A stretch of DNA of 64,000 bases from Mactromeris polynyma (lineage: Eukaryota; Mollusca; Bivalvia; Venerida; Mactridae), in assembly GCA_032209605.1 (NCBI GenBank), contig JASFXZ010000016.1:14570001-14634000 (forward strand). The letters run 5' to 3'. The position numbers and the translations under genes were made by a program. Below the pieces are notes generated by a model. It worked only from the letters and a program-made list of their open reading frames with translations, searched no databases and was not told the DNA's origin. Shown piece by piece: positions 60,001 to 64,000 of this stretch (within the stretch, counting starts at the first letter, position 1; the number at the start of each line of letters is the position of its first letter).

Positions 60001-63000
60001 TCGAGCAATGGAGAACGTCAAAAGAATTTACAAGAACTACGGTACCGGAGCGGAGATGCAATGGGGAGAAGTGTTAGACCACTTGTCAGGAATATGATAG
60101 CCAGGTCTCATCATTACATGATGCAAGGAAAGCGTATTCTAATAGTTGGGGCTGGTGGTGTTAGCAAAATGAATATTTGGCCAGACGCAAAAAAGTATGG
60201 AATCGAGGTATGTGACATTCCTTGGGTTCCCTGAATGTGAAGCGTTTGTGAGGTGGTACACTATTTTGATTCAAAACGATCACTGAGTTGTATAATAAAT
60301 AATACCTACGAGTTTCTGTTAACTAATTCAGTTTCGAAGTCATATACATGCAGGTCTTTTTTTTAAAACTAATTATCAAGTGTTCATGAACCAGCAGTTG
60401 ACTCCGTTTGTAACAATCAGATATTTTAATAAGCAACCTTTTAATATGCATGCTTCGAAGTTACGAATTTAGTCATTATACAGTACGAGTACAGACAAGT
60501 AAACTGTTTTCATAATGTCTTTATTTCATATCATTTTGTTAAAAGTGACAAGGAGAGCAGATGGAAAGGAATGCCACGTTCATCAAACAGGCTTCCCAGT
60601 ATGCACGCTCCCATTCTGAGAGTTGATTCCACTGCTGTTACATCCACAGGCTGCTTAATAACCAACTCTCTTTAACATCGGATGCTTATTCCGATACCTT
60701 CATAATCATCAACGATGGACACATGTCAATTCGCCTATCTTAATATAGAAAACTATCAGTTGTGGTCTAGTTATAAAGCAGATGATGATTATGATGATAT
60801 CGGAATAATCCCTGGCGCCGGGGGAGAGTTGTATCCTTAGAGTGTAAAAAGTGAAGAATTTGGAGGAACACATAATTACAAAGACGGGTATGAGGAACAA
60901 GACACGACCTTTGTCAATTTTACATGGAAACAAAATAAGCTACACACAACCTTTAAACAACAATCGCACTTCCTGTTATTACAAATCAAATGTAACCTCC
61001 TCTGCAGGTCATATTAGTGGATTATGACCCCAACCACCCCGCTAAAGACGAAGTATACAAGATGCTTCATTGGGAATTTGACGATCACAGTCAAGACTTC
61101 ACACACGCACGTGATATATGTCACCAGTTACAGATGCTTGGTGAGAAGGTTGATGGATGTTTAACATTTCGGGAGGAATGTATACCACTTGCTGCTATCC
61201 TTAGGGAAATGCTGGGAACAAAAGGTTTGTGTGTAATGTAGTTACCAATTTCAATTAAGATAATTTTGCGTGCGCGTGTAGAGAATGTTGGGTACCTAAT
61301 TCAACTTGTTCAATTGCATAGGTATATCCTTTTTCCATCCCTTTATAACCTTTTTATATGTCTACACACCTGACTACATATCGTCGCCTTAGTATTAGGT
61401 TGATCTATGTCCATTTTTACCTTTTTTGAGATAATTATATCACTGGATTTGTCTCACAGTGCTCTATCTCCCAGTATAAATTACCATTATATCTTCCGCA
61501 CATTAATACTGCAAATGCTTTTTACGAATTAGAGTTTTGGTTGCTACATGATTTGGCATGTTACTGAAAGTATTATTTTATTATATAACCAGTGGACTGC
61601 TATGATATGTTTTAAGGTACGGTCGAAATAGCAAACAACAATGAAATCAGAAATGAAACATTTTCGTATTTGTATGAAGATTAGATGCAATTATTTCCAT
61701 TTGTGGTTATCATCATTGTTACTTGATTGCACTTGAAATTACAGTTGACAATTAACATATGTTACATTGTATTTTCTACTCACTATTCGATTTTTTTCAT
61801 TATTGTTTCAATGGAAATGTAATGCGTACTGTATTAAGAGTTATACTATGTTCATCTACAATACTATTGTATGTCAAGTGATATAATAACCATTGACCAA
61901 TGTATAATATATCGTTATTTTTTAATATATTTTCATGACTAAATAAAACTTCCGGACATTAATACAAGGTTAAATATATATGATATTTATATTCATTTGA
62001 TGGTCAGTAACAGTTAGATGTTGAAATAAAATAGTATGAACAATGTCTACTGTTGAATACCTCTACTCTCTTGTGTAGGTACAAGTTATAAAGTTGCATT
62101 GACTGCAAAGAAGAAGAGTAGAACACATAATGCATTATTTAGTACTGGTGTCATACAGAACGGGCCTAGAACTTTTCAGTACGCATCACCGTCATTTCAT
62201 CTCACTACCTGTGACGATATCAAATCAGCTGTAAAAAGGTACTGATTTTTGTAATTATACGGTCGGGCGTATCATCATGCTTATTATTGCATAGATTTCT
62301 GAAAACAATGACTCTTTGGTTAACTCTTGGGATGATAAATGTGTCTTTGAGCCTAACTGGCTTCCAAATTTTCTTCTCTGGCTTATCGATTGTCGAATTT
62401 TAAATAAGAACATATTTTCATTTCTTGTAACATATATTTTATGTAGGTTCTTTTTAATTCATGTAAAGCATTTGAACCTTCACCATATCAAACAAATATT
62501 TGACAAGATTTTAAAGCAACTTAGAACCGTATTTGTTTAAACTTCAAGGCATAAACAAAGATTATAAAGTGAACGGCCACATTAAAAAACAGGACGTCTC
62601 CACACAGATCCTGTGGGACCAAATCAATCATACTGTATTCGCTTTATACAAAAACATTTCAATGTCTAGATTCACAAAAAATTACAATGATGTATATTAC
62701 AGAATTAATTTTCCGGCAGTTCTTAAACTGGAACATGGTTGTGGTGCGTTTGCTGCATCGATAGTTAACGGTGAAGAAGAGCTTACAAAGAAGTACAAAT
62801 ACCTTTCGAAGAAGCTGACATCTGAAAACGGTTTTGAAGGGATAGGACTTGGCTTCGATAATTCCATGGTTGTCATGGATTTTATTGGCGGTTCAGAGCA
62901 TGACATTGATATCATCATGTACGATAGAAAGCTTGTAGGTGCCTTCATTTCCGACGATGGACCAACCACCTATCCGAATTTTGTAGGTATGCATAGTTAA

Positions 63001-64000
63001 TTTTATTTTTATCTATTATACACTTAATTTAGCATCAGATGTTATTTACCAGTCCATATCTGCGTTGTTTCTAAGTTTGTGCTGAGAAGATGACGCATGA
63101 ATTCAATCAATTGTATCCAACATATTTTGTCATTCCCGACTGTGAACCATATTTTAAAGGTATGAAACAGGATTTGTATTTTAATTCTTTTGTTTCATTT
63201 AGGGTCGGAAAGTAGTCGTAAATGACTCCAGTATCTTGCTTTATTTTCATCGTTGTAATATTGTAAACACGCTGAATATTTCAATTTAATACGTGCTATT
63301 TTGTATTGATTTCAAAAAATATGTAAAATATGTTATTACACTGTTATAGTAGTATTGTTTTTAATTATGAGACATTTTCTTAGTTCTATGTTATTTATAA
63401 TTTCACTGTATATAGAATATAGGATAAAAGATAATTCAAATGAATAATTCTGAATCACGTTTTCCAGCAACCTCGGGAACTATGCCATCAACGTTACCAG
63501 AAGACAAGCAAGCACAGCTTGTGACAGCTGCTTACCAGTGCTGCACCGAAATTGGTAGATGACTGTGATACGCTCCATTTTTTAACCAATTTCTCACAAA
63601 TCTCTCTTTTAATAGTTGTGACCAATTCTTCGGTAGCTTTAGGATAATATTCTTTTAATTGATTAATTGAAATAATAAAGATAAACTAAGATGATAAATT
63701 TAATAATTGATTCTATAATTAATCAACGTACATATATGCATAGACTTCGAAATACATCTTATATTTATAGTTTTGCTTTTCGTTTACAATCCTTGAATTT
63801 TTATTTGATAGAATTTACCAAAATAGAAAATACAATACATTTAAAGTGAAATTAAACCCATCATGATGAAAACATTAAGCTTATTTAGCACTTGATCAAT
63901 TTAGTTGTAAAATGTTTACTTAATTTCAGGTCTGTCCAATGGAACCTTTAATGTTGAGATGAAAATGACTAGCATGGGTCCAAAATTGATCGAGATTAAC
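51020..64000 (+). CDS. CARNS1: carnosine synthase (ATP-grasp ligase), 3' end beyond window
   Basis: Fourteen coding exons in phase: 51020-51118, 52830-52958, 54039-54219, 54729-54967, 55650-55916, 56109-56280, 58092-58192, 58872-59103, 59699-60207, 61008-61224, 62079-62238, 62703-62986, 63468-63554 and 63930 to the edge, 916 residues so far. The vertebrate enzyme ligates beta-alanine or GABA to histidine using ATP. Matches to CARNS1 run throughout: SISFHENGTTFIDEYTPARP, CPMSSSIKLCEMADDKVWTR, ILIVGAGGVSK (620-630), YDPNHPA, AVLKLEHGCGAF (774-785, with ATP-binding Lys777), GIGLGFDNSMVVMDFIGGSE, FVSDDGPT-like FISDDGPT, and LIEIN at the edge (metal-binding Glu and Asn). The vertebrate protein continues about 140 residues further. 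Oddities: intron 3 is GC-AG, and an extra segment of about 65 residues (515-595) lies before the glycine-rich motif. The start is the first ATG after an in-frame stop; an upstream exon is possible. Confidence 0.92.
51703..52811. mobile_element. pogo/Tigger-like non-autonomous element
   Basis: The left end CAGCGGAAATTCCCTAATCC and the right end, read inverted as CAATGGAAACTCCCTAATCC, form inverted termini flanked by TA on both sides. CAGTGGAAACTCCCTAATCCG-type ends are typical of pogo/Tigger elements (from memory). Near the left end several further 'tccgga' motifs occur. The 1.1-kb interior has no transposase. It fills most of intron 1 of the carnosine synthase gene. Confidence 0.75.
54280..54550 (+). 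repeat. interspersed repeat family R1, in CARNS1 intron 3
   Basis: Contains 'tgtttcccgaaggtctgtgt', 'ggggaggcatactattgtgt' and 'atgtggcgtacctcgtag', the same order as the reversed copy at 50335-50640. The 105-codon open stretch across it is repeat sequence. Confidence 0.6.
55045..55252 (-). mobile_element. tRNA-derived SINE, near full length
   Basis: On the minus strand: A-box-like TTAGTTCAGTCGGTTGAGCG (55224-55243), B-box-like GGGTATGAAACTC (55188-55200), then a body with 'gagaagttgtcagttgcttg' that is shared with 39117-39323 and the fragments at 24472-24590 and 46745-46830. It lies in intron 4 of the carnosine synthase gene. Confidence 0.7.
56660..56850 (-). mobile_element. tRNA-like SINE head or tRNA pseudogene
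   Basis: The tRNA-like head is at 56771-56846. On the minus strand it has A box TGGTGTAGTGGTTAGC and B box GGTTCGAATCC, with a perfect 5-bp T stem (CCGGG TTCGAAT CCCGG). The acceptor strands GTTGCTG and TAGAGCC do not pair. The anticodon arm is weak, with a loop CCGGCAA that has C instead of T at position 33. It is therefore not a functional tRNA gene. It resembles a SINE head with an unrelated tail of about 110 bp. It lies in intron 6 of the carnosine synthase gene. Confidence 0.7.
56851..58091 (+). other. CARNS1 intron 6, remainder
   Basis: AT-rich intron sequence ending in the acceptor TATTGTTTTAG at 58081-58091. No exon or repeat of known type is visible. Confidence 0.5.
60208..61007 (+). 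other. CARNS1 intron 9
   Basis: GT-AG intron with donor GTATGT and acceptor CTCTGCAG. A minus-strand open stretch (60709-60933) has no recognisable domain. Nothing else is seen. Confidence 0.5.
61225..62078 (+). other. CARNS1 intron 10
   Basis: AT-rich GT-AG intron with acceptor CTTGTGTAG. No repeat or gene is recognisable. Confidence 0.5.

Noticed and set aside
62533..62702. Upstream extension of carnosine synthase exon 12 (FKLQGINKDYKVNGHIKK...)
   Set aside because: Exon 11 ends in phase 2. The acceptor TATATTACAG at 62702 restores the conserved run into INFPAVLKLEHG, whereas the earlier candidate acceptor puts a stop in frame.
1..64000. CRISPR arrays, bacterial operons, rRNA genes
   Set aside because: No regular repeat-spacer pattern, no bacterial gene organisation and no rRNA-like sequence was seen. 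Introns and transposons show that this is an animal genome.

Overview
This is a eukaryotic, intron-rich, AT-rich window with low gene density. It holds animal genes split by GT-AG introns, tRNA-derived SINEs, a broken LINE and many small DNA transposons. The fragmented B-box/beta-propeller (TRIM-like) duplications, the SWIM/YqaJ pseudogene and a 'tgaccttgacctt'-type repeat look most like a mollusc, probably a bivalve. That placement is inference from gene and repeat style, not proof.

Layout. Positions 1-13,088 hold no gene I can support. They contain small transposons (a hAT-like MITE at 418-616, perfect hairpins, a family with TIR AGGGGTTCCA) and AT-rich DNA, part of which may be frizzled 3' UTR. 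A two-exon Frizzled-1/2/7-type Wnt receptor lies on the minus strand (13,089-15,477). Head-to-head with it, 3 kb away on the plus strand, is a four-exon glyoxylate/hydroxypyruvate reductase (18,449-22,731) with a mitochondrial-type N-terminal extension. Positions 23.3-28.5 kb are a tandemly duplicated TRIM-like locus: a one-coding-exon B-box plus beta-propeller gene (25,811-27,070), a fragment of an upstream paralogue, and paired MITEs. A second copy of the flanks, without the gene, lies at 45.75-48.05 kb. Positions 28.78-31.34 kb are a 2.56-kb non-autonomous DNA transposon with GGGCCC-type termini and 3-bp target duplication. Positions 31.8-34.6 kb hold a broken SWIM-finger/YqaJ nuclease gene and a decayed THAP domain. 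Positions 37.4-44.8 kb hold an eight-exon gene model for a RING-finger protein with a hydrophobic multi-pass C-terminus. A degenerate LINE reverse transcriptase follows (48.06-49.43 kb, minus). From 51,020 to the window end run the first 14 coding exons of a carnosine synthase (CARNS1-like ATP-grasp ligase), cut off by the window edge.

The genes do not form a pathway. Frizzled is a plasma-membrane Wnt receptor, GRHPR detoxifies glyoxylate and hydroxypyruvate, the TRIM-like and RING-membrane proteins are probable ubiquitin-system or innate-type proteins, and the CARNS1-like enzyme would ligate an amino acid to histidine or a related substrate. The less ordinary items are the RING plus multi-TM architecture, the TRIM-like duplication with an 'empty' flank copy, a CARNS1 homologue with an extra internal segment and a GC-AG intron, and several transposon families recognisable here from pairs of copies. 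Exon boundaries were set by hand from splice consensus and reading phase, and no similarity search was run.
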